Source of the DNA: an uncultured Odoribacter sp.
Lineage (GTDB): Bacteria > Bacteroidota > Bacteroidia > Bacteroidales > Marinifilaceae
Direction: 5' to 3'
NCBI GenBank assembly: GCA_947039985.1
Contig: CAMRAP010000027.1
Coordinates: 1-12,155 of the forward strand
DNA length: 12,155 nt
Made by a program: the position numbers and the translations under genes. This document shows positions 1 through 7,414 of the stretch, piece after piece. The notes under the pieces were generated by a model. That model did no database searches. It saw only the letters and a list, made by a program, of their open reading frames with translations, and was not told the origin of the DNA. Position 1 is the stretch's first letter, and each line of letters starts with the position of its first letter.

Positions 1-30
1 TACTTGTTAGCATAATATTCGCTTGGTGTT

Positions 31-1446
31 TTAATTATTGATTCGTACTAGCAATACGATGTTTTCTACATGATGGGTATGTGGAAACATGTCAACGGGT
101 TGTACGGCTTCCACTCGATACGCTCCGTCCATGAGTTGTAAATCCCTAGCTTGAGTAGCAGAGTTGCAGCTTACGTATACAATACGATCAGGTGCAGCAT
201 TCAGAATTGTTTGTACCACATCTGGGTGCATTCCTGCACGTGGTGGATCGGTGATGATGACATCCGGATGGCCGTGTTGGGCAATAAAATCAGCATTCAA
301 GACATCTTTCATGTCGCCTGCATAAAACAGGGTGTTGTCTATTTTGTTGATGGTTGAATTTACTTTTGCATCCTCAATGGCTTCAGGCACGTATTCTATT
401 CCGATGACCTTTTTTGCATTGCGAGCGATGAAGTTGGCAATTGTACCTGTGCCTGTATAAAGGTCGTAAACAGTTTCTTCGCCCGTTAGATTGGCAAATT
501 TACGGCTTGCATCATATAGGTTGAAGGCTTGTTCTGAATTGGTTTGATAGAAGGATTTGGGTCCAATCTTGAATTTCAGTCCCTCCATCTCTTCAAAAAT
601 ATGATCACGTCCATTGTAGCAGATTATATCTTGATCTGTAATGGTGTCATTTAGTTTCTCGTTGATTACATACATAAGCGATGTGATCTGTGGGAAATTG
701 TTTTTCACCGCTTCCAATAGTGCCTCACGTGCCGATACATCTTCATGGCCAAAAGCAATAATTACCATCACTTCACCGGTTGAAGATGTGCGAATAATCA
801 TGGTGCGCAAAAGTCCTTCGTGCTTGCGAATATCATAGAAACTCAGTTCATTTTTTATCGCATGGGCTCTGACAAAATTCCGAATGTCATTCGATGGTTC
901 TCCTTGTAGGTAGCAATGGTTGATGTCTACAATTTTGTCGAACATACCGGGTACGTGAAAGCCTAAAGCAGGTGTGCGCTGAATCACTTCGTCTGCTTGC
1001 TGATTGATCTCCTCGCGAGTCAGAAAGCGTTTGCAAGAGAATGTGAATTCTAGTTTGTTTCTATAGTATAGTTGTTTTTCAGAGCCAATGATGGGGTGGA
1101 CGTTGCGTAGTTCTACCTTGCCCAGACGCTCTAAATTATCAATGATTTCTTGTTGCTTAAACTCCAATTGCTTAGCGTAGGGGAGATTCTGCCATTTACA
1201 GCCTCCACACACACCAAAATCGGCACATTCAGCTTTTATACGTAGTTCGGATTCGTGGTGCATTTTTGTGACAAATCCTTCCATAAAACTTTTACGTTTG
1301 CGAGTCACCTGTACATCAACAATATCTCCGGGGATAGTCTGTGGAACAAATAAAACTTTGTCATCAACATAAGCAATGGATTTTCCTTCTGCTGCAATCT
1401 TTTCTATTTTTATATTCTCTAATAAAGGGTTTTTACGGCGTGCCAT
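31..1446 (-). CDS. rlmD: 23S rRNA (uracil-5-)-methyltransferase, RlmD/RumA type
   Basis: SAM-dependent enzyme that makes 5-methyluridine in 23S rRNA (U1939 in E. coli numbering for RlmD). The 471-residue protein has an N-terminal TRAM RNA-binding domain (about 7-62). Three cysteines at 74, 80 and 83 (C-x5-C-x2-C) plus Cys178 fit the 4Fe-4S site of this family. The C-terminal Rossmann methyltransferase domain has SFYQTN at 298-303, the SAM loop DLYTGTGT at 328-335, DPPRAG at 400-405, the catalytic nucleophile Cys427 in VSCNSA, and the likely general base Glu461. Length and motifs are complete, so it should be active. It starts 4 nt after the Sir2 stop and probably shares that transcript. The exact target uridine, and whether it acts on one site or two as some RlmCD enzymes do, cannot be read from sequence. 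Family assignment is firm. Confidence 0.95.
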   Translation of the reverse strand: MARRKNPLLENIKIEKIAAEGKSIAYVDDKVLFVPQTIPGDIVDVQVTRKRKSFMEGFVTKMHHESELRIKAECADFGVCGGCKWQNLPYAKQLEFKQQEIIDNLERLGKVELRNVHPIIGSEKQLYYRNKLEFTFSCKRFLTREEINQQADEVIQRTPALGFHVPGMFDKIVDINHCYLQGEPSNDIRNFVRAHAIKNELSFYDIRKHEGLLRTMIIRTSSTGEVMVIIAFGHEDVSAREALLEAVKNNFPQITSLMYVINEKLNDTITDQDIICYNGRDHIFEEMEGLKFKIGPKSFYQTNSEQAFNLYDASRKFANLTGEETVYDLYTGTGTIANFIARNAKKVIGIEYVPEAIEDAKVNSTINKIDNTLFYAGDMKDVLNADFIAQHGHPDVIITDPPRAGMHPDVVQTILNAAPDRIVYVSCNSATQARDLQLMDGAYRVEAVQPVDMFPHTHHVENIVLLVRINN

Positions 1447-1450
1447 ATAC

Positions 1451-2140
1451 TTAGCTTATTGATGTTAATAATATTTTTTTTAGTTCTATCATGCCTTCTG
1501 AGGCAACTTTTTCTATGCAGTGAAATTCTTTGCGACGAGCTTCAGCAGGAATCTTAGGATCTATTACAAAGACCGGTATTCCATCTGGAGCATAATGTAG
1601 CAGACTTGCCGCAGGATAAACGGCTAGTGATGTTCCGATGATGACCAGAATATCAGCCTGACGAACCATCTCTGTGGCTAGTTCTATGTTGGGAACAGCT
1701 TCTCCAAAAAATACAATGTGAGGACGAAGCGTAGAGCCATCGTCGCAGGTTGTACCTGATTTTAATTCCCAACCGTCTAGGTCGTAAATTAAGTCTGGAT
1801 TTTTGCTACTACGCACTTTTTTAAGTTCGCCGTGTAGATGTAGCACTTGCTTACTGCCCGCACGCTCATGTAGATCGTCAATGTTTTGAGTGATAATCTG
1901 TATGTCGAAATAGGGTTCTAATTCAGCCAAAAGTTCGTGTCCCGAATTAGGAGACACCTCGTACAACTGTTTGCGTCGCTGATTATAGAAGTCGTTCACT
2001 AGCTCTGGATTTCGCGCCAAAGCTTCTGGTGTACATACATCTTCTATTCTATAATTTTCCCACAAGCCATCGCTATCTCGGAATGTATTTATTCCACTTT
2101 CAGCACTCATGCCTGCTCCAGTTAATACGACTAGTTTCAT
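1451..2140 (-). CDS. Sir2-family NAD-dependent protein deacylase (sirtuin), zinc site degenerate
   Basis: NAD-dependent lysine deacylase of the CobB/NpdA (class III-like) group, 229 residues, cytoplasmic. NAD-binding motifs are GAGMSAESGI at 8-17, TQNID at 84-88 and IGTSLAVYPA at 168-177; the catalytic histidine is His103 in HLHG. Tyr52 and Arg55 in FYNQRR match the Tyr-x-x-Arg pair that lets CobB and SIRT5 take acidic acyl groups such as succinyl-lysine, so desuccinylase activity is a reasonable inference. The odd point is the small domain. Where CobB has two CxxC pairs for structural zinc, this protein has only Cys132 between His103 and the LRPHIVFFGE motif at 138-147. From memory, similar cysteine-poor sirtuins occur in other Bacteroidota, so this is probably a lineage trait, not damage. 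It is likely the first gene of a two-gene unit with rlmD. Substrates are unknown. Confidence 0.92.
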   Translation of the reverse strand: MKLVVLTGAGMSAESGINTFRDSDGLWENYRIEDVCTPEALARNPELVNDFYNQRRKQLYEVSPNSGHELLAELEPYFDIQIITQNIDDLHERAGSKQVLHLHGELKKVRSSKNPDLIYDLDGWELKSGTTCDDGSTLRPHIVFFGEAVPNIELATEMVRQADILVIIGTSLAVYPAASLLHYAPDGIPVFVIDPKIPAEARRKEFHCIEKVASEGMIELKKILLTSIS

Positions 2141-2239
2141 GTTTCTATTATTTCTATCTGTGAATAGAGCATTTATATTTAAAGTTTTTTTTGAGAAAAC
2201 TTCCTGTTTTATAGAGTTTTAATGTTCTAATTATGATTG

Positions 2240-2247
2240 CAAAAGTA
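2240..2247 (-). promoter_or_regulatory. Candidate promoter -7 element for the Sir2-rlmD unit
   Basis: On the minus strand this reads TACTTTTG, a match to the Bacteroidota -7 consensus TAnnTTTG, about 100 nt upstream of the Sir2 ATG. The position 20 nt further upstream reads TCG (plus-strand 2268-2270) rather than TTG, so the -33 part is weak. A second consensus-like octamer, TATTTTTG, lies at 2336-2343 without a -33 partner. In AT-rich DNA such matches can arise by chance, so this is tentative. Confidence 0.4.
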
Positions 2248-2340
2248 GTATAAAATAGAATATTTCACGAAGTTCTTGCTTATAAAATATATAGAATTTT
2301 AAATCAGGCTTAATCCTCTTTGTTTTTATTTTCTGCAAAA

Positions 2341-2366
2341 ATAGCATTATAAAATAGCATCATAAA
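2341..2366. repeat. Tandem 13-nt imperfect direct repeat overlapping the palindrome
   Basis: The block atagcattataaa (2341-2353) is followed directly by atagcatcataaa (2354-2366), with one mismatch at the eighth base. The second copy is the outer left arm of the 40-bp palindrome. The right arm (2381-2393) could therefore pair with either copy, which permits two alternative hairpins. Confidence 0.8.
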
Positions 2367-2393
2367 TTATCGTACGATAATTTATGATGCTAT
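2354..2393 (-). terminator. 40-bp perfect palindrome, probable terminator of valS
   Basis: A perfect inverted repeat of two 20-base arms with no spacer, centred between 2373 and 2374 in cgtacg. I checked all 20 pairs by hand. It begins 25 nt after the valS stop codon in transcription order. On the minus strand the arm is followed by TTTATAATGC, a modest T-rich tail, so a Rho-independent terminator for valS is the simplest reading. The stem is longer and more perfect than most terminators and has only a weak T tract. A binding site for a dimeric protein or a remnant of a dispersed repeat therefore remains possible. The structure is certain; its function is inferred. Confidence 0.55.
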
Positions 2394-2418
2394 AGCTAGT
2401 AATAATTTTTCTATTTTA

Positions 2419-5037
2419 TTATAACTCTTTCAACTGAGTCTCAAGTGCTGCAATTTTAGCTTCGGCATCTGCTTGTTTTTTGCGTTCGCTAGCAATGACT
2501 TGCTCTGGGGCACCGCTAACAAATCTTTCATTGCTTAGTTTTTTCATGACACTAGTTAGAAATCCACGGGTGTACTTTAACTCCTCTTCCAATTTAGCCT
2601 TCATCTCTTCAGGATCGACCTGTCCTGCACTTGGGATAAAGTATTCAACTGTGTCAGCAATAAAGCTCCATGCCCCTTTTACTGTTTCGTCGACCACTTC
2701 AACAGAGGTGATATTTCCCATTTTGTTGATGATGCAAGCAAATTTTTCTGGGTAGCGACTGTTTTGTTTTACTTTTAGCTCCAATGTCTCTTTAAAAGCG
2801 ATATTGTTTTGCTTCCGAATATTACGTATGCCTACAATCACATTCTTAACTGCTTCAAAATGGCTTAGCAAGTCTTTATCATAGGTCGTAACGGCAGGTA
2901 ATAGAGTATACATAATACTTTCACCCTCTTTGCGATTCCCTAGTGTTTGCCAAATTTCTTCCGTGATAAAGGGTATAAATGGGTGTAGCAATGTCAGTAG
3001 TTGCTCAAATATAGCCACTGTTTGCTCATAGGTTTTTTTGTCAATAGGCTGACCGTATGCGGGCTTAACCATCTCCAATAACCAAGAAGAAAATTCATCT
3101 CTAAAAGTGGTGTAGATGGTCATTAATGCCTCAGATAGACGATATTGATCAAATTGTGTATGCTGAGTTTCATTTACTTTATCCAATAGGTTGTTAAACC
3201 AATCGATGGCTAAACGAGAATGTTCAGGTTGTTCAATATCAGTAACTTCCCATGACTTGACTAGCTTGAATGCATTCCACATCTTAGTCGTGAAATTACG
3301 TCCTTGTTCTGGTAAATTTTCATCAAAAAGTAAATCTCCACCAGCAGGTGAGCACAATAGCATACCAACACGTACTCCATCTGCTCCATATTTATCAATA
3401 AGATCCAATGGGTCAGGTGAGTTTCCTAAAGATTTAGACATCTTCCGTCCTTGTTGATCACGGACAAGACCTGTGAAATAAACATTTTTGAATGGCATAA
3501 CACCTTTGTATTCATATCCTGCCATGATCATTCTAGCCACCCAAAAGAATAAAATATCAGGAGCTGTCACTAAGTCATTCGTAGGATAGTAATAATTTAT
3601 TTCAGGATTATCAGGGTTCTCAAAGCCATCAAATAAAGAGATGGGCCACAACCAAGAAGAGAACCAAGTGTCTAGGCAATCTTCGTCTTGTCGTAGATCA
3701 CTAAGCGTTAATTTTGAATTACCGGTTTTCTCTTGTGCTAGGCATAGGGCTTCCTTTTCATTATTGGCAACCACATATCCTCCTTCTGGTAGATACCAAG
3801 CAGGAATTTGATGTCCCCACCATAATTGGCGACTGATACACCAATCTTTGATGTTTTCCATCCAATGGCGATGTGTATTCTTGTATTTTTCCGGGAAAAA
3901 ATGAATATCGTCATTCATCACTGGTGCAAGAGCAAGGTCAGCCATGTGTTCCATCTTTAAGAACCACTGCATAGAAAGTTTAGGTTCAATAGGTACACCT
4001 GTACGTTCAGAGCAACCCACTTTATTGGTGTAGGCTTCTACCTTTTCCATTAAACCAGCTGCTTGTAAGTCTTTTTCAATCTGCTCCCGAACATCAAAAC
4101 GATCCATTCCTACATAAAGCTCAGCAGCTTCACTAAGTGTTCCGTTGTCATTGAAAATATCTATAGTAGGTAGATTGTATTTTTCGCCCAACATATAGTC
4201 GTTAACATCATGGGCTGGAGTCACTTTTAGGCAACCTGTTCCAAATTCAATGTCAACATATTCGTCTTCAATTACAGGTATCACACGATTGACCAAAGGA
4301 ACGATTACTTTCTTTCCTCGTAAATATTGATTTTTAGGGTCAAGTGGGTTGATACACATGGCTGTATCTCCCATAATCGTTTCAGGACGAGTGGTTGCAA
4401 CAACAGCATATCCATCCTCTCCTTCAATTTTATAGCGTAGATAGTATAGTTTACTATTCTCTTCTTTATGGATAACCTCTTCATCAGAAAGGGCTGTTAA
4501 AGCCTTCGGATCCCAATTAACCATTCGTACGCCACGATAGACCAATCCCTTTTTATAAAGGTCTACAAATACTTTGAAAACACTTGTACTACGAGGTTCA
4601 TCCATGGTGAAAGCTGTACGCTCCCAGTCGCAAGATGCTCCCAGTCGTTTTAACTGTTTCAGAATGATTCCACCGTGAGTCTCTGTCCACTCCCAGGCAT
4701 GTTTTAAAAAATCTTCTCGACTAAGATCTGTTTTTTTGATCCCTGCTTCTTGTAATTTTGCTACAACTTTAGCTTCCGTTGCGATAGATGCATGGTCGGT
4801 TCCAGGAACCCAACAAGCATTCTTTCCTAGTAAACGTGCACGACGTACTAAAGCATCTTGGATGGTATTGTTTAACATATGTCCCATATGAAGTACTCCT
4901 GTGACGTTAGGAGGAGGGATGACGATGCAATAAGGTTCTTTGCTGTTATCCACTTCTGAATGGAAAAAGTTATTATCCATCCAGTACTTATACCATTTCT
5001 CTTCGCTTTCTTTGGGATTGTAGTTTGTAGCAATCAT
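2419..5037 (-). CDS. valS: Valine--tRNA ligase (ValRS)
   Basis: Class I aminoacyl-tRNA synthetase that charges tRNA-Val with valine and edits misactivated threonine. The protein has 872 residues, normal for bacterial ValRS. The catalytic signatures are PPPNVTGVLHMGH at 41-53 (HIGH-type HMGH at 50-53) and KMSKS at 532-536. The CP1 editing domain spans about 190-345, with TTRPETIMGDTA at 215-226 and the HDVND motif at 276-280. The anticodon-binding region follows from about 600. The last 65 residues (about 808-872) are a charged helical stretch fitting the ValRS C-terminal coiled-coil arm. The start is at MIATNYNPKESEEKWY, the usual ValRS N-terminus. No Shine-Dalgarno sequence is visible. A terminator hairpin of the upstream gene ends only 22 nt before the ATG, and no consensus promoter fits in the remaining space. 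All key motifs are intact. Confidence 0.97.
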   Translation of the reverse strand: MIATNYNPKESEEKWYKYWMDNNFFHSEVDNSKEPYCIVIPPPNVTGVLHMGHMLNNTIQDALVRRARLLGKNACWVPGTDHASIATEAKVVAKLQEAGIKKTDLSREDFLKHAWEWTETHGGIILKQLKRLGASCDWERTAFTMDEPRSTSVFKVFVDLYKKGLVYRGVRMVNWDPKALTALSDEEVIHKEENSKLYYLRYKIEGEDGYAVVATTRPETIMGDTAMCINPLDPKNQYLRGKKVIVPLVNRVIPVIEDEYVDIEFGTGCLKVTPAHDVNDYMLGEKYNLPTIDIFNDNGTLSEAAELYVGMDRFDVREQIEKDLQAAGLMEKVEAYTNKVGCSERTGVPIEPKLSMQWFLKMEHMADLALAPVMNDDIHFFPEKYKNTHRHWMENIKDWCISRQLWWGHQIPAWYLPEGGYVVANNEKEALCLAQEKTGNSKLTLSDLRQDEDCLDTWFSSWLWPISLFDGFENPDNPEINYYYPTNDLVTAPDILFFWVARMIMAGYEYKGVMPFKNVYFTGLVRDQQGRKMSKSLGNSPDPLDLIDKYGADGVRVGMLLCSPAGGDLLFDENLPEQGRNFTTKMWNAFKLVKSWEVTDIEQPEHSRLAIDWFNNLLDKVNETQHTQFDQYRLSEALMTIYTTFRDEFSSWLLEMVKPAYGQPIDKKTYEQTVAIFEQLLTLLHPFIPFITEEIWQTLGNRKEGESIMYTLLPAVTTYDKDLLSHFEAVKNVIVGIRNIRKQNNIAFKETLELKVKQNSRYPEKFACIINKMGNITSVEVVDETVKGAWSFIADTVEYFIPSAGQVDPEEMKAKLEEELKYTRGFLTSVMKKLSNERFVSGAPEQVIASERKKQADAEAKIAALETQLKEL

Positions 5038-5059
5038 AAGTTTGAATTTGGGAAATTTA

Positions 5060-5083
5060 AAAAAGCTGCCGTGGCAGCTTTTT
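5060..5083 (-). terminator. Intrinsic terminator after the zinc-ribbon gene
   Basis: An 11-bp perfect stem (5060-5070 paired with 5073-5083, core gctgcc/ggcagc) with a two-base gap. On the minus strand the GC-rich stem runs into TTTTTT and then AAATTT, the classic form of a Rho-independent terminator. It begins 3 nt after the stop codon of the zinc-ribbon gene and should end the four-gene M23-MerR-Nif3-zinc-ribbon transcript. It also lies only 22 nt before the valS start codon. Confidence 0.88.
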
Positions 5084-5086
5084 ATT

Positions 5087-5929
5087 TTATTCTTCTGTTT
5101 TTTTAGTCCTTCTGGGCTTTTTCTTCTGAGAGTCTAGAAGTAGTTCTAAATCTGCTTTTTGCATGCTGCCGTCATAGTCACAGATGTATTTGTCAATTAA
5201 AATTCGACCACAATATTCACAGACAATAACTTTCTTCCGTGAGCGGATATCTAATTGTCGTTGTGGTGGGATTTTATTAAAACAACCTCCACAAGCATCA
5301 CGGTCAACAGTAACTACTGCAAGGCCATTACGTGCATTAGAACGGATTCTTTTATAAGCAATCATTAGACGTTCCTCAATACTTTCGGATAGATCTTTTG
5401 ATTTTTGTATTAAACTTTCTTGATCTTTATGAGTTTCTGAAACGATATCGTCTAGTTCTCCTTTTTTTGCATCTAAATCAGTCTTCTTATCTTCGTATTG
5501 TTTAATCGAAAATTCCAAATTAACCTCTTTTTCTGCCTTCTCTTTTCCCGCTTCACGGATACGTTTATGCTGAAGTTCAATTTCAAGTGTTTGAAATTCT
5601 ACTTCTTTAGTTAGCGCGTCGTATTCTCTATTGTTTCGGACATTGTTTAACTGTTCAGTATATTTTTTGATCAGCCCTTCCGAATTTTCGATCTCCTGTT
5701 TTTTAGTGGCAACGCTTTGATCATTTTCGCTGATTTCATTTCTTAGATTTTCTAAGCGAGTCTCTAAACCAGCAATTTCATCTTCTAGGTCTTGAACTTC
5801 CAAAGGAAGCTCACCTCTTAATGTGATAAGTTTGTCTGTTTCTGTATCAATGCGTTGTAATTCATACAGATGCTGCAATTTTTCTTCAACAGAAAGTACC
5901 TGCAGTTTTTCTTTGTTTTTTGTTATCAT
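5087..5929 (-). CDS. Coiled-coil protein with C4-type zinc ribbon (COG1579 family)
   Basis: A 280-residue soluble protein of the C4-type zinc-ribbon family that includes Helicobacter HP0958 and Chlamydia CT398. Residues about 15-185 are almost entirely charged heptad-like helix (rich in E, K, Q, L), expected to fold as a long coiled-coil hairpin. The zinc ribbon follows, with CGGC at 213-216 and CEYC at 237-240. The sequence between them, with KIPPQRQLDIRS at 219-230, is typical of the family. The tail (268-280) is basic, KKKPRRTKKTEE, which may favour nucleic-acid contact. HP0958 binds flagellar RNA and sigma-54, but no flagellar genes are seen here, so that role should not be transferred. 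It follows the Nif3 gene after 45 nt and is the last gene before the terminator. Its actual function is unknown. Confidence 0.9.
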   Translation of the reverse strand: MITKNKEKLQVLSVEEKLQHLYELQRIDTETDKLITLRGELPLEVQDLEDEIAGLETRLENLRNEISENDQSVATKKQEIENSEGLIKKYTEQLNNVRNNREYDALTKEVEFQTLEIELQHKRIREAGKEKAEKEVNLEFSIKQYEDKKTDLDAKKGELDDIVSETHKDQESLIQKSKDLSESIEERLMIAYKRIRSNARNGLAVVTVDRDACGGCFNKIPPQRQLDIRSRKKVIVCEYCGRILIDKYICDYDGSMQKADLELLLDSQKKKPRRTKKTEE

Positions 5930-5937
5930 ATAATTTC

Positions 5938-5954
5938 GTTACAAGTTACAAGTT
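5938..5954. repeat. Short tandem heptamer between Nif3 and zinc-ribbon genes
   Basis: The 45-nt spacer between the Nif3 stop and the next start holds gttacaa twice in a row followed by gtt. It reads AACTTGTAACTTGTAAC on the transcribed strand. It is the only structured element in the spacer. No hairpin or promoter match accompanies it, and its role, if any, is unknown. Confidence 0.7.
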
Positions 5955-5974
5955 TTATCCACTCACCATATCTA

Positions 5975-7066
5975 TTATAAATACTGAATGGGGTTAGTGG
6001 TGACTTTTGAAAACTGAATCGCAAAGTTAGGTATTTTTTTCGTAACTAACTCATAAAAAATCTCTTTTGTGAATTGCTCACTTTCATAGTGACCAATATC
6101 AGCAATAATAAGCTTATTCTCAGCGTTAAAGAAGTCATGGTATTTATAATCTCCAGTGATATATATATCTGCTTTTTGGGCTATTGCAGTTTTTGTTAGA
6201 AAAGCTCCGCTGCCTCCACAAACAGCAACTTTGCTTATTTGTGGTGTGCAAATAGGTGTGTGGCGAATAACTGAACAGCCAAATGCTTCTTTTATTTGTA
6301 GTAAAAATGTGCGGCTATCTATAGGTGTCGGAAGTTCTCCTATAATACCAAGTCCAGTTGAAGGATTTATGTTTTCTAAGCAAACAATATTCCATACTGG
6401 TTCTTCATAAGGGTGAGTAGCTGTCAGTGCTTCGATACATTGATTGAGTAAATGTTCAGGTACTGTAATTTCTGTTCTAACCTCTGATTGTGTATGTAGT
6501 TGATTGATCTCTCCAATGAAAGGTTTACTCCCATTGTGTGCCTGGAAAGTTCCAGATCCTTTACTGTTAAAAGAGCAATTGCTATAGTTTCCAATATATC
6601 CTGCTCCACAGTGTAGTATTGCGGAGCGAACTTTTTCAGCATCAGCTTCTGGTGTATAAAAAGTCAAGCTGAATAATTTTCCGCTTGCTTGTAATATTCT
6701 TTGATTGATTAATCCTAGTTTATCGGCAAGTTTACCACTAACTCCGTGCAAAACAGAGTCGATATTTGTATGTGCTGAATAGATGTTGAGTTTGTGTTGT
6801 ATAGCCTTTATTATACAACGTTTTATATACGAGTCAGGAATAAAGTTTTTTAATCCTTGGAAAACGAGTGGATGATGAGATATAATGAGATTATGTCCAC
6901 CATCAATTGCTTCGTCAATAACCTCTTCTGTTATATCTATTGTTAATAATATCGACTGAACTTCATCGGTGAAATTGCCACAAAGTAGACCAGAATTGTC
7001 ATAACTTTCTTGTAGGCTGATTGGTGCAAATGTCTCAATTAAGGCTGTTATGTCTTTTACAAGCAT
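5975..7066 (-). CDS. Nif3-like dinuclear metal-centre protein (YbgI/YqfO type, long form)
   Basis: Member of the Nif3/DUF34 family, which forms toroidal hexamers with a two-metal site in each subunit. Biochemical activity is unsettled; GTP cyclohydrolase-like and metal-handling roles have been proposed. The 363 residues match the long form. The N-terminal half has SHHPLVFQG with His64 and His65, and HTNID with His99 and Asp103. The C-terminal half has GGSG at 284-287, TGDYKYHD at 304-311, and GHYESE at 325-330, giving His326 and Glu330 as metal ligands. Between the halves, residues about 130-230 match the inserted PII/CutA-like domain of Bacillus YqfO, ending in THPYEEPVWNI at 217-227. All expected metal ligands are present. 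It starts 2 nt after the MerR stop, so the two are probably translationally linked. The short spacing on both sides places it inside an operon. Confidence 0.95.
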   Translation of the reverse strand: MLVKDITALIETFAPISLQESYDNSGLLCGNFTDEVQSILLTIDITEEVIDEAIDGGHNLIISHHPLVFQGLKNFIPDSYIKRCIIKAIQHKLNIYSAHTNIDSVLHGVSGKLADKLGLINQRILQASGKLFSLTFYTPEADAEKVRSAILHCGAGYIGNYSNCSFNSKGSGTFQAHNGSKPFIGEINQLHTQSEVRTEITVPEHLLNQCIEALTATHPYEEPVWNIVCLENINPSTGLGIIGELPTPIDSRTFLLQIKEAFGCSVIRHTPICTPQISKVAVCGGSGAFLTKTAIAQKADIYITGDYKYHDFFNAENKLIIADIGHYESEQFTKEIFYELVTKKIPNFAIQFSKVTTNPIQYL

Positions 7067-7068
7067 TT

Positions 7069-7404
7069 TTATCCCAGGTGGTTTTTTATTAGAATCAGTT
7101 CTTCTTTAATGGCTTGTAAGTGCATTATGATTTCAAAGTTATTCTCTGTTTCAGTTTTATTCTGCTTCAATTTGACCTGTGCCCCTTTTAAAGTCATGCC
7201 CTTTTCTTTTACCAAGTGATAGATTAAATGGAAATTATCTATATCTGATTTGGTAAATTGACGGTTCCCTTTTTTATTTTTATGCGGCTTGATGATATCA
7301 AATTCTTTTTCCCAAAAGCGAATTAAGGAGGTGTTTACATTGAACATCTCAGCTACTTCACCAATAGAATAGTATACTTTCAAAGGTTTGTTGTCTTGTT
7401 CCAT
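7069..7404 (-). CDS. Small MerR-family transcriptional regulator
   Basis: A 111-residue protein that is essentially a MerR DNA-binding domain. YYSIGEVAEMFNVNTSLIRFWEKEF at 11-35 is the winged helix-turn-helix with the typical RFWE helix. The wing follows (KPHKNKKGNRQFTKSDIDNF at 39-58), then the second helical pair LVKEKGMTLKGAQVKL at 64-79. The last 30 residues look like the dimerisation helix. There is no room for a ligand-binding domain and no cysteines, so it is not a metal or oxidant sensor of the usual kind. It sits between the M23 gene (10 nt gap) and the Nif3 gene (2 nt gap). Small MerR proteins of this kind next to M23 peptidase genes are common in Bacteroidota as far as I recall, but I know of no established target. 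It may act on its own operon; that is inference. Confidence 0.92.
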   Translation of the reverse strand: MEQDNKPLKVYYSIGEVAEMFNVNTSLIRFWEKEFDIIKPHKNKKGNRQFTKSDIDNFHLIYHLVKEKGMTLKGAQVKLKQNKTETENNFEIIMHLQAIKEELILIKNHLG

Positions 7405-7414
7405 AATAGTTCAG

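Noticed and set aside
2141..2418. Small gene in the valS-Sir2 spacer
   Set aside because: The 278 bases are very AT-rich with frequent stops. Only the palindrome, its tandem copy and a promoter candidate are supported.
5038..5086. T-box or amino-acid-responsive riboswitch in front of valS
   Set aside because: The space is 49 nt and holds only a simple 11-bp hairpin. There is no specifier loop or T-box sequence, and T-boxes are not typical of Bacteroidota.
6424..6642. 72-residue minus-strand open frame
   Set aside because: It overlaps the insert domain of the Nif3 gene in another frame and has no family features.
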